Assembly: GCA_902572475.1 (NCBI GenBank)
Contig: CACGGB010000001.1
Location: 1 to 64,000, forward strand
DNA length: 64,000 nucleotides
Origin: an uncultured Pelagibacteraceae bacterium
Lineage (GTDB): Bacteria; Pseudomonadota; Alphaproteobacteria; Pelagibacterales; Pelagibacteraceae
Reading direction: 5' to 3'
The position numbers and the translations under genes were made by a program. Positions 15,979 to 24,168 of this stretch are shown here, piece by piece (position 1 is the first letter of the stretch; each line of letters starts with the position of its first letter). Below the pieces are notes generated by a model that was not told the DNA's origin, did no database searches, and worked only from the letters and a program-made list of their open reading frames with translations.

Positions 15979-16980
15979 TTATTTGTTAGGATTTACTATA
16001 GCTCTTCCAGAAAACTCACCTTTTAAAAGCTTAGGGTAAGTATCTAAAAGTTCAGTAAACGAGAGCTCTTTAGTAAAAGATTGTACTTTAGAAAAATCAA
16101 TTAATTTGGCTGCTTCACCCCAAACAAACTCTCTCCTTTTTATTGAGGAACCAGACGAATCGATACCCCATAATTTAACCCCCCTTATTATAAAAGGCAT
16201 CACATTTGTGTTTATTTTTATTCCTCCAGCATTTCCGCAAGCCGCAACAATCCCACCAGGTTTTGTTTGTGCAAATATTTTTGTTAAAGCAGCACCGCCT
16301 ACAGTATCAACAACACCATCCCAAATTCCTTTTTCGAGAAGCTTACTTTCTCCCTCAAATTCTTTTCTCTCAATAATATTTTTTGCACCTAAACTTTTTA
16401 AATAGTCATTTTTATCTTTTTTTCCTGTTACAGCGTGAACATCATATCCCATTTTAGATAAGATCATTACGGCTATACTTCCAACGCCACCTGTAGCACC
16501 AGTTACCAAAACATCTTTTACTTTTTCACCTAACAATAATTCCTCTTTAGCTTTTACTGCAAAAGAACATAGAAGAGCTGTAAAACCTGCTGTACCTAAC
16601 ATCATAGATTTATGAGTATCTAAACTTTTTGGAATTTTTATTAAAAAATTGGCGTCAACTTTTGCGTATTGAGAAAAACCACCATAAAAAGCTTCTCCTA
16701 CTCTAAATCCAGTTAAAATTACCTTATCATCTTTTTTAAATTTATTATCTTCACTTTCAACAACAGTACCTGAAAAATCTATACCTGGTACAAAAGGAAA
16801 TTTTCTAACAATCTTTCCTCCATTATTTAAAATTAATGCATCTTTATAATTTAGACTTGAAAAATCTACTTTTACTAAAACATTTCCATCTTTAAGATGG
16901 CTTGTATCGATTTCTTTTATTTCTCTTGTAAATTTTTCGTTTTGATTATCTATTATTACGGCTTTAAATTTTTGAGACAT
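15979..16980 (-). CDS. acuI: Acryloyl-CoA reductase AcuI (YhdH-type quinone oxidoreductase family)
   Basis: AcuI reduces acryloyl-CoA to propionyl-CoA with NADPH, detoxifying the acrylate branch of DMSP breakdown. The 333-residue protein is a zinc-free medium-chain reductase. Visible features are SSLNYKDALILNNGGKIVRKFPFVPGIDFSGTV at the N-terminus, the cofactor motif VTGATGGVGSIAV near residue 155, and AACGNAGG, typical of the YhdH/AcuI subgroup. Its ATG directly follows the folE stop. Members of this subgroup are hard to separate by eye, so the exact substrate is family-based; DMSP use by SAR11 supports it. Confidence 0.82.
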   Translation of the reverse strand: MSQKFKAVIIDNQNEKFTREIKEIDTSHLKDGNVLVKVDFSSLNYKDALILNNGGKIVRKFPFVPGIDFSGTVVESEDNKFKKDDKVILTGFRVGEAFYGGFSQYAKVDANFLIKIPKSLDTHKSMMLGTAGFTALLCSFAVKAKEELLLGEKVKDVLVTGATGGVGSIAVMILSKMGYDVHAVTGKKDKNDYLKSLGAKNIIERKEFEGESKLLEKGIWDGVVDTVGGAALTKIFAQTKPGGIVAACGNAGGIKINTNVMPFIIRGVKLWGIDSSGSSIKRREFVWGEAAKLIDFSKVQSFTKELSFTELLDTYPKLLKGEFSGRAIVNPNK

Positions 16981-17589
16981 TTATTTCTTAATATATCCTA
17001 GATATCTATTTTGAATACTTAAGTCTTCTCTAAAAGAACCTAAAAAGTAATTTGTAACTGTCGTTGCTTTTTCTTTTTTAACACCTCTCATAGTCATGCA
17101 TTGGTGGGCTGCATTAATTGTAACTGCTACTCCTTTCGCGTCCAATGACTCCATTAATGTTTTTGCAATTTGCATTGTAAGTCTTTCCTGAGTTTGAAGT
17201 CTCTTAGAAAAAATCTCAACGGTTCTCGCTAATTTACTTAATCCCACTACTTTTTTATTTGGAATATAAGCGACATGTGCAACTCCTATGATTGGAGCCA
17301 TGTGGTGCTCACAATGACTTTCTAAAGTAATATTTTTCTCAACTACCATGTCGTCGTAACCTTCAACATCTCCAAAAGTTTTAGATAAGTCAGCATGCGC
17401 ATCTTGATGGTAACCTTTGAAGTATTCTTTGAAGGCTTTTACTACTCTCTTTGGTGTCTCTAGAAGACCTTCCCTATTAGGATCTTCTCCTATCCATTTA
17501 AGTATAATTTTAAAAGCCTCTTCAGCCTGTTTATCAGAAACCTCTGGCTTTTTTGATGAGCTTTTATCTATGTCTTTTACTAGTTTCAT
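16981..17589 (-). CDS. folE: GTP cyclohydrolase I (FolE, type IA)
   Basis: FolE converts GTP to 7,8-dihydroneopterin triphosphate, the first step of the folate pterin branch. The protein is 202 residues. The zinc-binding and catalytic motifs are SHCEHHMAPIIGVAHVAYIP and AAHQCMTMRGVKK, and the YFLGSFRED end matches the family. It is the first gene of a minus-strand run folE-acuI-lysR-rseP and is divergent from hisI. Together with the CADD-like protein at 963, it indicates that folate is made de novo, with pterin from GTP and the aminobenzoate by a non-PabABC route. Confidence 0.96.
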   Translation of the reverse strand: MKLVKDIDKSSSKKPEVSDKQAEEAFKIILKWIGEDPNREGLLETPKRVVKAFKEYFKGYHQDAHADLSKTFGDVEGYDDMVVEKNITLESHCEHHMAPIIGVAHVAYIPNKKVVGLSKLARTVEIFSKRLQTQERLTMQIAKTLMESLDAKGVAVTINAAHQCMTMRGVKKEKATTVTNYFLGSFREDLSIQNRYLGYIKK

Positions 17590-17663
17590 TGAATGTTGGT
17601 TTTATAGGACATATTTCATTAATGCAAATTGCTATTTTGTCTTTTTTTCATTATTTTACGCTC

Positions 17664-18131
17664 ATGTTTAAAAAGAGAGAAAGTATTTTTGAGGTAGAAG
17701 AAGGAAAATTTCTATCTCCAAAATTTGATAATGATGGGCTTATTCCTGTGACTACAACAGATAGTGGTTCTGGAGATCTTTTAATGCACGGTTATATGAA
17801 TGAAGAGGCATTAAAAAAAACAATTGAAACTAAAGAGGCTCACTATTGGAGCAGGTCTAGAAAAGCTTTATGGCACAAGGGAAAAACTAGTGGATTTATC
17901 CAAAAAGTAAAAGAATTAAGAATTGATGATGATCAGGATGCTTTATGGATGTCAGTTGATATCGGAAATGGAGCTAGCTGTCATGTTGGATATAAATCTT
18001 GTTTTTATAGATCAATTCCACTTGGAAAAATAAAAAATTCAGAACAAATAGAATTAGAATTCAAAGAAAAAGAAAAAAAGTTTGATCCTGAAAAAGTATA
18101 TAAAGGTCAACCTAACCCTACAAAATTATAA
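17664..18131 (+). CDS. hisI: Phosphoribosyl-AMP cyclohydrolase (HisI)
   Basis: HisI opens the purine ring of phosphoribosyl-AMP in histidine synthesis. I move the start from 17553 to the ATG at 17664 (MFKKRES), because the 37 upstream codons overlap the divergent folE and have no domain meaning. The protein is then 155 residues, somewhat longer than the stand-alone enzyme. Motifs are LMHGYMNEEALKKT, HYWSRSRKALWHKGKTSG and the zinc-binding SCHVGYKSCFYR. There is no HisE fusion. The rest of the his pathway is elsewhere, except HisN at 25434. Confidence 0.93.
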   Translation: MFKKRESIFEVEEGKFLSPKFDNDGLIPVTTTDSGSGDLLMHGYMNEEALKKTIETKEAHYWSRSRKALWHKGKTSGFIQKVKELRIDDDQDALWMSVDIGNGASCHVGYKSCFYRSIPLGKIKNSEQIELEFKEKEKKFDPEKVYKGQPNPTKL

Positions 18132-18132
18132 A

Positions 18133-18741
18133 ATGAAAATACTTAGTCCTTTTGGTCCAAAAATTGCGAAATTAAAATTTTCCCCAAATTTAATTAAAAC
18201 AATTAATAAAGAAGTTGATTTAATAATCAAGAAAAAGACATTGATGAAAAAATTAAACTACTCGAAAAAATTGGTTGGGCAAGTAAAGCAAGAATTTCAA
18301 TTACCTAAAACTTTTGTTAAAAAAAATTTAGAAAAAACTATCACTAAAGAAGTTAAAAAATATATAAAACATTGTCTAGGTAAAACAATAAAAAAAGTTT
18401 CAATAAAAAATTTTTGGGTTGTAAGACAATTTAATAATGAATATAACCCCGTACATTATCATGACGGACACATTTCTGGTGTAGGATATTTAAAAATACC
18501 TAAATTCTATTCAAACAATATAAAAAAAACAAAAATAGATGGAACTATTGATTTTATAAATGGAAATAAAATGTTTTTAAGTGATAGTATTCACAATCAC
18601 CAACCAAAAGTTGGAGATGTGATTTTATTTCCAAATTATCTTATGCACACTGCTTATCCATTCAAGTCAAGTGGTGAAAGAAGATCTTTCTCATTTAATT
18701 TAGAAATTGACAACAAAATAGCTAATGTGTTTTCCAGATGA
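18133..18741 (+). CDS. Putative 2OG-Fe(II) oxygenase
   Basis: The start at 18133 lies one base after the hisI stop; the track's 18082 start runs through the end of hisI. The 202-residue protein has the double-stranded beta-helix iron motif: His and Asp in VHYHDGHISGVGYL and the distal His in LMHTAYPF, followed by RRSFSFNL with the Arg that would bind 2-oxoglutarate. This fits the short putative oxygenase group that appears often in marine phage and SAR11 genomes. The substrate is unknown. The stop overlaps the DUF2237 start by 4 bases. Confidence 0.78.
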   Translation: MKILSPFGPKIAKLKFSPNLIKTINKEVDLIIKKKTLMKKLNYSKKLVGQVKQEFQLPKTFVKKNLEKTITKEVKKYIKHCLGKTIKKVSIKNFWVVRQFNNEYNPVHYHDGHISGVGYLKIPKFYSNNIKKTKIDGTIDFINGNKMFLSDSIHNHQPKVGDVILFPNYLMHTAYPFKSSGERRSFSFNLEIDNKIANVFSR

Positions 18742-19115
18742 GTGACAAAATACAAAAAAATGTGTTTGGAGAACCTTTGGAGCTTTGCTCTAATGATCCG
18801 GTCACTGGTTGGTTTAGAGATGGTTGTTGTAACACAGATAAAAATGACAAAGGTTTTCATACAGTCTGCGCAAAGGTTTCAGATAAGTTTTTAATTTGGT
18901 CTAAACAAGCAGGAAATGACTTAATTACACCTCATCCAGAATTTGGCTTTCCAGGACTTAAAGAAGGAGATAGTTGGTGCGTCTGTGCTACTTGGTACGC
19001 TAGAGCATTAGAGGAGGATGTAGCTTGCCCTATTTATTTGAAAAAAACAAATATGAAAACTCTAGAGTTAATACCTATTGAAAAATTGAAAAAATTTGCT
19101 GTGGACTTATCTTAA
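18738..19115 (+). CDS. DUF2237 family protein
   Basis: The 125-residue protein matches DUF2237 across its length: NVFGEPLELCS, TGWFRDGCC, HTVCAKVSDKFL, GDSWCVCATWYARA and a C-terminal alpha segment. The cysteines (in RDGCC, HTVCA, WCVCA) are conserved and suggest metal or redox binding, but no function is established. It overlaps the oxygenase gene upstream (ATGA) and the convergent TPR gene by 4 bases. hisI, the oxygenase and this gene form one plus-strand unit. Confidence 0.85.
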   Translation: MSDKIQKNVFGEPLELCSNDPVTGWFRDGCCNTDKNDKGFHTVCAKVSDKFLIWSKQAGNDLITPHPEFGFPGLKEGDSWCVCATWYARALEEDVACPIYLKKTNMKTLELIPIEKLKKFAVDLS

Positions 19116-19606
19116 TAAACTTTTACACCTCGAGTTTTAATTATTAACTCAAGTTCACTGTACTCTTTACAACCACAATTCTTTAGAACTGCTAGTCTCT
19201 CATTTGCTTTATCAATTCTGTTAGTTTGCACGTAGAGCTCACCAAGATATTCATTAATTCCGTTATGATTTGGTTTAATGTTGAGACCTTTTAAATAAAA
19301 TTTTTCTGCTTCTTTAAAATTTCCTGTCTTTCTAGATGTGTATCCAAGATAATTTAAAATATCAGGATTATTCTTATCTTTTGAATATGCCTTTTCAAAT
19401 TTGCTAAATGCTTTTGAGTAAAGCTTTTTTGCTTTATCATTTTTTTCTTTCTTTTCTAACTTGCCTGCTTTTTTTACTAAGCTTACAGCTTCGTCATAAA
19501 GTGATAATTTGCTTGCATCACTAGATGAGCTGCTACTATCACTTCCGGCTGCAAAGCTAGAAGAGCTAAAAGTTATCAAAAGTAGTGTAATGATTATTTT
19601 CTTCAT
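19112..19606 (-). CDS. Secreted tetratricopeptide repeat protein
   Basis: The 164-residue protein starts with a signal peptide (MKKIIITLLLITFSSSSFAA) and a serine-rich linker (SDSSSSSSD). About three TPR-like repeats follow between residues 35 and 140; the clearest is NPDILNYLGYTSRKTGNFKEAEKFYLKGL. It probably acts in the periplasm as a protein-interaction module. A CGC motif in LKNCGCKEYSE near the end is unusual. No partner is evident from context. Confidence 0.75.
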   Translation of the reverse strand: MKKIIITLLLITFSSSSFAAGSDSSSSSSDASKLSLYDEAVSLVKKAGKLEKKEKNDKAKKLYSKAFSKFEKAYSKDKNNPDILNYLGYTSRKTGNFKEAEKFYLKGLNIKPNHNGINEYLGELYVQTNRIDKANERLAVLKNCGCKEYSELELIIKTRGVKVY

Positions 19607-19637
19607 AGAGTTTATATAGCGCTTAAAAAAAAATTTG

Positions 19638-20348
19638 TTATGCGACAGATGATCTTCCTCCGTCTACACCTAAAATTTGACCTGTTATCCAAGAACTTTC
19701 GTCTGTAAGCAAAAATTTTGCAACTGATGCGGAGTCTCCACCTTCACCTATTCTTTTCATGGGGTGCATTTTAGCTATACCTTCAGCAACTTTTTCATTT
19801 TTGAGTAAAAAATTTGAAATTTTTGAGTTTGTCAAACTTGGTGCAATACAGTTAACTCTTACATTTGGGGCAAACTCAGCAGCTAAAGCTAAAGTCAAGC
19901 CTTCTATAGCACCTTTTGCTGATGAAACTATTGCATGGTTTGGAAAGCCTTGTTTTACAGCTACCGTTGAAAATAAAACAACTGAACCTTTATTTTTTTT
20001 TAAATTGTCTGCTAAGGCTTTAATTACTTCTGTTGCAGAAATAAGATTTAAATTGAATGATTGCATAAAGTCACTTTTTTTTGTTAGCTTTAATGGTTTC
20101 AAATCAATTGATCCCACACAAAAAGCTAATCCATTTATTGGCTCATCTTTCAAATCATTCAGTATTTTTTCAGAAAAATTCTCCTCTAAAACATCACAAA
20201 CTGTAAATGTAGAATTTAAATTCTTTGCTAACTTTGATAAGCTATTTTCGTCTCTGCCAACCAAGTGCACCTCTTCACCGCTGTCAGTTAACTTTTTTGC
20301 TAAAGAAGAACCAATTGATCCGGTTGCTCCTAAAATTACTTTTTTCAT
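19638..20348 (-). CDS. Short-chain dehydrogenase/reductase
   Basis: I take the ATG at 20348 (MKKVILGATGSIG) rather than the track's 20363, because the Rossmann motif begins there. The protein is 236 residues. It has the nucleotide motif GATGSIGSSLA, an NLNLISA segment, a catalytic Ser in VVLFSTVAVKQGFPNH, and IAPSLTNSKI before the C-terminal ILGVDGG. The usual catalytic YxxxK reads HAIVSSAKGAIEG: the Lys is present but the Tyr position holds Val or Ser. It may therefore be a divergent or weak enzyme. The substrate is unknown. Confidence 0.78.
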   Translation of the reverse strand: MKKVILGATGSIGSSLAKKLTDSGEEVHLVGRDENSLSKLAKNLNSTFTVCDVLEENFSEKILNDLKDEPINGLAFCVGSIDLKPLKLTKKSDFMQSFNLNLISATEVIKALADNLKKNKGSVVLFSTVAVKQGFPNHAIVSSAKGAIEGLTLALAAEFAPNVRVNCIAPSLTNSKISNFLLKNEKVAEGIAKMHPMKRIGEGGDSASVAKFLLTDESSWITGQILGVDGGRSSVA

Positions 20349-20432
20349 AATTAAAAATAACATTATTAATGGTTATTTACATGCAAATAATGACGCGTGT
20401 AATATCTAAATAAAATATGTATTTTATTACTT

Positions 20433-21914
20433 ATGAAGCTTTTTATAATTTTAGGAAATCAACTTTTTAACCCAAAATATCTCTCTGATTATAAAGACCA
20501 TACTTTTTTTATGGCAGAAGACTATGGTCTATGCACCTTTGAAAAACATCACAAACTGAAAATACTGTTATTTTTGTCTTCAATGAGATCATTTAAAGAA
20601 GAGCTTAAATCAAAAAATTTTAATTTAATATATAAAGATGTAAATAAAGATTTTAAATTATCCTACGAAAAAAAGTTAGAAAAGACTATTAAAGAGAAAA
20701 AGATAAAAGAAATTACGTTTTTTGAAATCGAAGATAAATTTTTTGAAAAAAGAATATTAAATTTAGGAAAAAAAAATTCACTTAAGATTAACCAAGTGAG
20801 ATCTCCAATGTTTTTAATGGAGAGACAGGAATTTAAAGATTACCTTTCTAAAAATAAAAGGCCTTTCATGGCGAATTTTTATAAAATTGTAAGAACAAAA
20901 ATGAATTTATTGATGAATAAAAATGGAACTCCAAAAGGAAATAAATGGAGTTTCGATGAAGAAAATAGAAAAAAACTTCCCAATAATATTCAAGTTCCTG
21001 TAATTTCTAAGGTAAAAGAGACAAAGGAAACTATTACTCTTAAAAAATTTATAAATTCTAATTTTAAAGATCATCCAGGGACTACTGATAAATTTTGGTT
21101 TCCAACAACTCGAAAAGACGCAATTAAATGGCTTGATGAGTTTTTAAAAGAGAGAATAAAGCTTTTTGGAGATTATGAGGATACAGTGACAGATAAATCA
21201 AATACTGTTTTTCATAGCGCGCTAAGTCCACTTATAAACTTGGGTTTAATAGCCCCAGAAGAGATAATAGAAAAGTTAAGAAAGATTGAAAATAAAGTAC
21301 CTATGAATTCCTTAGAAGGTTATATTAGACAAATTATAGGTTGGAGAGAATTTATGAGAGGAATTTACCAAAACTACGATCAACGATTGGATAACACTAA
21401 TTTTTTTAATCATAAAAGAAAAATGAAAAAATCTTGGTATGACGGAAATACTGGTTTAGATCCGTTAGATCATGCAATCAATAATGCTAAAAACTACGGC
21501 TGGTCACATCATATTGAAAGGCTAATGATATTGGCAAACATAATGAATCTATGTGAGATAAATCCTAAACAAGTTTACAAATGGTTTATGGAAATGTTTG
21601 TAGATTCATCAGACTGGGTAATGGCACCGAATGTATATGGAATGGGATTATTTAGTGATGGTGGGATTTTTGCTACTAAACCTTATATTTGCGGTTCAAG
21701 TTATTTTTTAAAGATGATGCATTTTAAAAAAGGTCCATGGTGTGATGTAATGGACGGATTGTATTGGAAGTTTATAGATAGACATAAGAAATTCTTCTTA
21801 AAAAATCCTCGACTTGCAATGATGGTTAGAGTTTCTGAAAAAATGAATAAAGAGAGAAAAACAAGAATATTCAAAGCTGCCAATAATTTTATAAAAGAAA
21901 ATACTAATGGTTAA
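20433..21914 (+). CDS. Photolyase/cryptochrome of the FeS-BCP (DPRP) family
   Basis: The 493-residue protein belongs to the deoxyribodipyrimidine photolyase-related family that includes Agrobacterium PhrB, a (6-4) photolyase with a 4Fe-4S cluster. Visible are the N-terminal antenna domain (FIILGNQLF), the IRQIIGWREFMRG and GWSHHIERLMILAN flavin-domain motifs, and SSDWVMAPNVYGMGLFSDGG. The region that carries the C-x2-C and following Cys in PhrB is shortened here to KKGPWCDVMDGLYW, and the earlier Cys position reads Asn with a Cys two residues on. Cluster binding is therefore doubtful. It overlaps the DCC gene by 8 bases. Confidence 0.88.
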   Translation: MKLFIILGNQLFNPKYLSDYKDHTFFMAEDYGLCTFEKHHKLKILLFLSSMRSFKEELKSKNFNLIYKDVNKDFKLSYEKKLEKTIKEKKIKEITFFEIEDKFFEKRILNLGKKNSLKINQVRSPMFLMERQEFKDYLSKNKRPFMANFYKIVRTKMNLLMNKNGTPKGNKWSFDEENRKKLPNNIQVPVISKVKETKETITLKKFINSNFKDHPGTTDKFWFPTTRKDAIKWLDEFLKERIKLFGDYEDTVTDKSNTVFHSALSPLINLGLIAPEEIIEKLRKIENKVPMNSLEGYIRQIIGWREFMRGIYQNYDQRLDNTNFFNHKRKMKKSWYDGNTGLDPLDHAINNAKNYGWSHHIERLMILANIMNLCEINPKQVYKWFMEMFVDSSDWVMAPNVYGMGLFSDGGIFATKPYICGSSYFLKMMHFKKGPWCDVMDGLYWKFIDRHKKFFLKNPRLAMMVRVSEKMNKERKTRIFKAANNFIKENTNG

Positions 21915-22266
21915 AGTTTTTTTTAACAATTCATGTAATATTTGTAGAGCCGAAATCAATCATTACAAAAAACACAGTGATAACAGTATTGAGTGGATAG
22001 ATGTAACTAATAATGAAGAAGCTCGGAAAATTACTTCCAAATCTTATAAAGAACTTTTAAGAAGAATGCATGTTATTAAAGATGGTAAAGTAATTGACGG
22101 AGCAGAATCTTTTTTAATAATTTGGAAAAACGTTCCTAAATATAATTTTTTATATAAAATATTTAAGATTAAACCTTTATTTTTCATATTAAATATTTTC
22201 TATGAGATTGCAGCTTATTTTCTTTTTATAAAAAATAAACATCAACTAAATGATGAAAAAAGCTAA
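21907..22266 (+). CDS. DCC1-like thiol-disulfide oxidoreductase family protein (DUF393)
   Basis: The 119-residue protein has the DCC family start VKVFFNNSCNICRAEINHY with a CxxC redox pair, then WIDVTNNEEA and a MHVIKDGKVIDGAESFLIIW block, and a short hydrophobic tail. These proteins have a thioredoxin-like fold but the partner is not established. It starts inside the last codons of the photolyase gene and overlaps the DUF2256 gene by 14 bases, so the three are made from one message. Confidence 0.85.
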   Translation: MVKVFFNNSCNICRAEINHYKKHSDNSIEWIDVTNNEEARKITSKSYKELLRRMHVIKDGKVIDGAESFLIIWKNVPKYNFLYKIFKIKPLFFILNIFYEIAAYFLFIKNKHQLNDEKS

Positions 22267-22378
22267 TTTGCCAAAAAAAACTTGCCCGGTTTGTAATAAA
22301 CCTTTTTCTTGGAGAAAAAAATGGAGACTTAATTGGGATAAGGTAAAATATTGTTCGAAAAAGTGTTCTTCTAAATAA
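22253..22378 (+). CDS. DUF2256 small zinc-ribbon-like protein
   Basis: This frame is absent from the track. From the ATG at 22253 (22250 is also possible) it gives 41 residues: TCPVCNKPFSWRKKW followed by NWDKVKYCSKKCSSK. The two Cys pairs (CPVC and CSKKC) and the FSWRKKW motif match DUF2256, a short presumed zinc-binding family that often accompanies photolyase/cryptochrome genes. Its role is unknown. The gene ends one base before the end of the convergent short photolyase gene. Confidence 0.85.
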   Translation: MKKANLPKKTCPVCNKPFSWRKKWRLNWDKVKYCSKKCSSK

Positions 22379-22379
22379 G

Positions 22380-23516
22380 TTATTGTAAATTAAAACTAGT
22401 TAAAATTTTAGGAATGTTATTTTTAAAATTAAAATATCCTTTATTAGAAAATTGCCAAGAAAATTTATCTTCCTCGCTCAAAATAAAGTTTAATACTAAA
22501 TTTTGCTTTTTTCTCATAATATTTAAATATGAATAATTTTCTCCAATACTTGGGTGAACGACATCAAAAGATTTAATTTCATCTGTTAGAGTTTGAAATT
22601 TTAATTCATCTATGATTTGCAAATCTTTAAATCTTTTTTTTTGGTCATCAATTATTTTTGACTTATAATCTAATACCTTTCGTTCGAGATTTATCTTTCG
22701 AGCCTTATTACTTAATAAAACTAAGTAAATATTTTTGTATTTTTTAAGATTTTTATTTTCTAAATTTAATTCGTTTTCAAAAACTAATAAATCTTCATTA
22801 GAATTATCCTCTATAATAAAATTAAGTGGACTTAATTTATATTCTCTTTTGTCTGTTAAAGGTAAAGCGTTTTCATTTAATTTAATATTCTTGTATTTAT
22901 TATTAGTAAACTTGCTTATATTCCAAGATTGAGCAACGTAATGCTTTCCTTTAGTTTGAAGTCCAGCAACCCATCTCCAACTCAATGTGTTTGACGCGGC
23001 ATCACCATCAAATAAATTTTTCATAAAGAATTCTGCTCCTTTTTGCCAAGGTAGATTTAAAGTAAATATCCAAATGCTAGCAAACCACATTCTTGTATGA
23101 TTATGCAAATAATTACTTTCTTTAAGCTCTTTTACCCAATCATTAAAACATTCAATTTGAGTTTCACCATTGATTGCTTTTTTATAATTGTCATCTTCCT
23201 TCAATCCTTTTAAATCTTCTATAAAGTCAGTCCAAACTTGAGGTCTAAGTTCTAACCAACCTTTCCAATAAACTCTCCAGAATATTTCTTGGATATATTT
23301 TTCAACTCTTTGATATGGAAATTTTGATAAAACTGTCTTTGCGACTTCATACTCAGTGATTAATCTATGAGAAATATAAGGTGATAAACAAGATACATTT
23401 GATTTATTTGTTGGCCCTAAATCAAAATTTCTTTTGAAACTATAATTTGCTAATTCACTGTTTATGAAAGTATCGAGCTGTTTTAAGGCTCCATTTCTCG
23501 AGATTTCGAATTTCAT
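22380..23516 (-). CDS. Short photolyase-like FAD-binding protein with C-terminal extension
   Basis: The 378-residue protein begins directly with the photolyase FAD-binding domain and lacks the N-terminal antenna domain. Flavin-domain motifs are CLSPYISHRLITEYEV, EIFWRVYWKGWLELRP, NYLHNHTRMWFASIWIF and GDAASNTLSWRWVAGLQTKGK. From about residue 235 a ~140-residue tail follows. It has alternating predicted strands and helices (LLVFENELNL, NIYLVLLSN, SFDVVHPSIG) that might be a permuted or replaced Rossmann-like domain. Light-driven repair or blue-light sensing is possible; the activity is not predictable from sequence alone. Confidence 0.82.
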   Translation of the reverse strand: MKFEISRNGALKQLDTFINSELANYSFKRNFDLGPTNKSNVSCLSPYISHRLITEYEVAKTVLSKFPYQRVEKYIQEIFWRVYWKGWLELRPQVWTDFIEDLKGLKEDDNYKKAINGETQIECFNDWVKELKESNYLHNHTRMWFASIWIFTLNLPWQKGAEFFMKNLFDGDAASNTLSWRWVAGLQTKGKHYVAQSWNISKFTNNKYKNIKLNENALPLTDKREYKLSPLNFIIEDNSNEDLLVFENELNLENKNLKKYKNIYLVLLSNKARKINLERKVLDYKSKIIDDQKKRFKDLQIIDELKFQTLTDEIKSFDVVHPSIGENYSYLNIMRKKQNLVLNFILSEEDKFSWQFSNKGYFNFKNNIPKILTSFNLQ

Positions 23517-23716
23517 TAGTCTTCGTCATCCCTCCAACCATCAATAAAAAGTTTCCAGCATGCAAAAGATACACTAACTATTCCAACGCAAAATCCTAAA
23601 AGAACCCCGTTATCTTTTCCTAAATAAATTGTACCGTAATGAGTGCTAAGTATTGGTGGTACAACCAATATAGCACCGATAATTAGATATCGTATTGCAA
23701 ACGGTGGTCTTTTCAA
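23516..23716 (-). CDS. 66-residue two-helix membrane protein
   Basis: The protein has two hydrophobic helices (IRYLIIGAILVVPPI and LLGFCVGIVSVSFACWKLFI) and an acidic tail GWRDDED. Its ATG overlaps the preceding gene by 4 bases and its stop shares a base with the photolyase start, so it sits in a coupled chain msrA-23713-23516-photolyase. I recognise no family. Coding potential is supported by the tight coupling. Confidence 0.6.
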   Translation of the reverse strand: MKRPPFAIRYLIIGAILVVPPILSTHYGTIYLGKDNGVLLGFCVGIVSVSFACWKLFIDGWRDDED

Positions 23717-24168
23717 ATTGAATTTCCTTGATCAATCGGCATTGAAACAGCTGTAGTAAACCAGCAATTATTACAACTTTCTTCATTACCTCTACTTACA
23801 TGCCATTCATAAAAAAACTGTTGTTTCTCATTGTTCAAAACTTTTACTCCATAAACAAATTTATTTTCTGTATTCATAATTAAATCTATCTTATGTGAAA
23901 AATGGTTTAAAAGTATTCTGTAATGAACATCATAAAGCATAATTCTAAATCTATGATATGGACCAGTCATTTTTTTATTATCAGGATGAGCGAATATCCA
24001 TGTTTGTTTTATGCCATTATCTTTTTCGTCATTATTTTTTAGAGCATCTAATTGTATTTTTATAACATCATAAGCGGATAAATTTTCAGCTGGCTTTATC
24101 ATTTCTGCGTTTGCTGAATTAAACACACTTACAAAAAAAACTGCTATGATTATTTTTTTTAATTCCAT
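23713..24168 (-). CDS. Exported DUF4864-like protein
   Basis: The 151-residue protein has a signal peptide (MELKKIIIAVFFVSVFNSANA) and then YDVIKIQLDALKNND, resembling the helix that opens DUF4864. A domain of probable beta strands follows, with FRIMLYDVHYRILLNHF and YEWHVSRGNEESCNNCWFT. The family is periplasmic and uncharacterised; my assignment to it is tentative. It overlaps msrA by 10 bases and is followed by the small membrane protein. Confidence 0.5.
   Translation of the reverse strand: MELKKIIIAVFFVSVFNSANAEMIKPAENLSAYDVIKIQLDALKNNDEKDNGIKQTWIFAHPDNKKMTGPYHRFRIMLYDVHYRILLNHFSHKIDLIMNTENKFVYGVKVLNNEKQQFFYEWHVSRGNEESCNNCWFTTAVSMPIDQGNSI

Noticed and set aside
17553-17663. Long N-terminus of hisI
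   Set aside because: The 37 extra codons cross the divergent folE start and carry no recognisable sequence; MFKKRES at 17664 begins the protein.
19759-20409. 216-residue ORF on the plus strand
   Set aside because: Antisense of the SDR gene; it has Phe/Ser-rich low-complexity sequence only.
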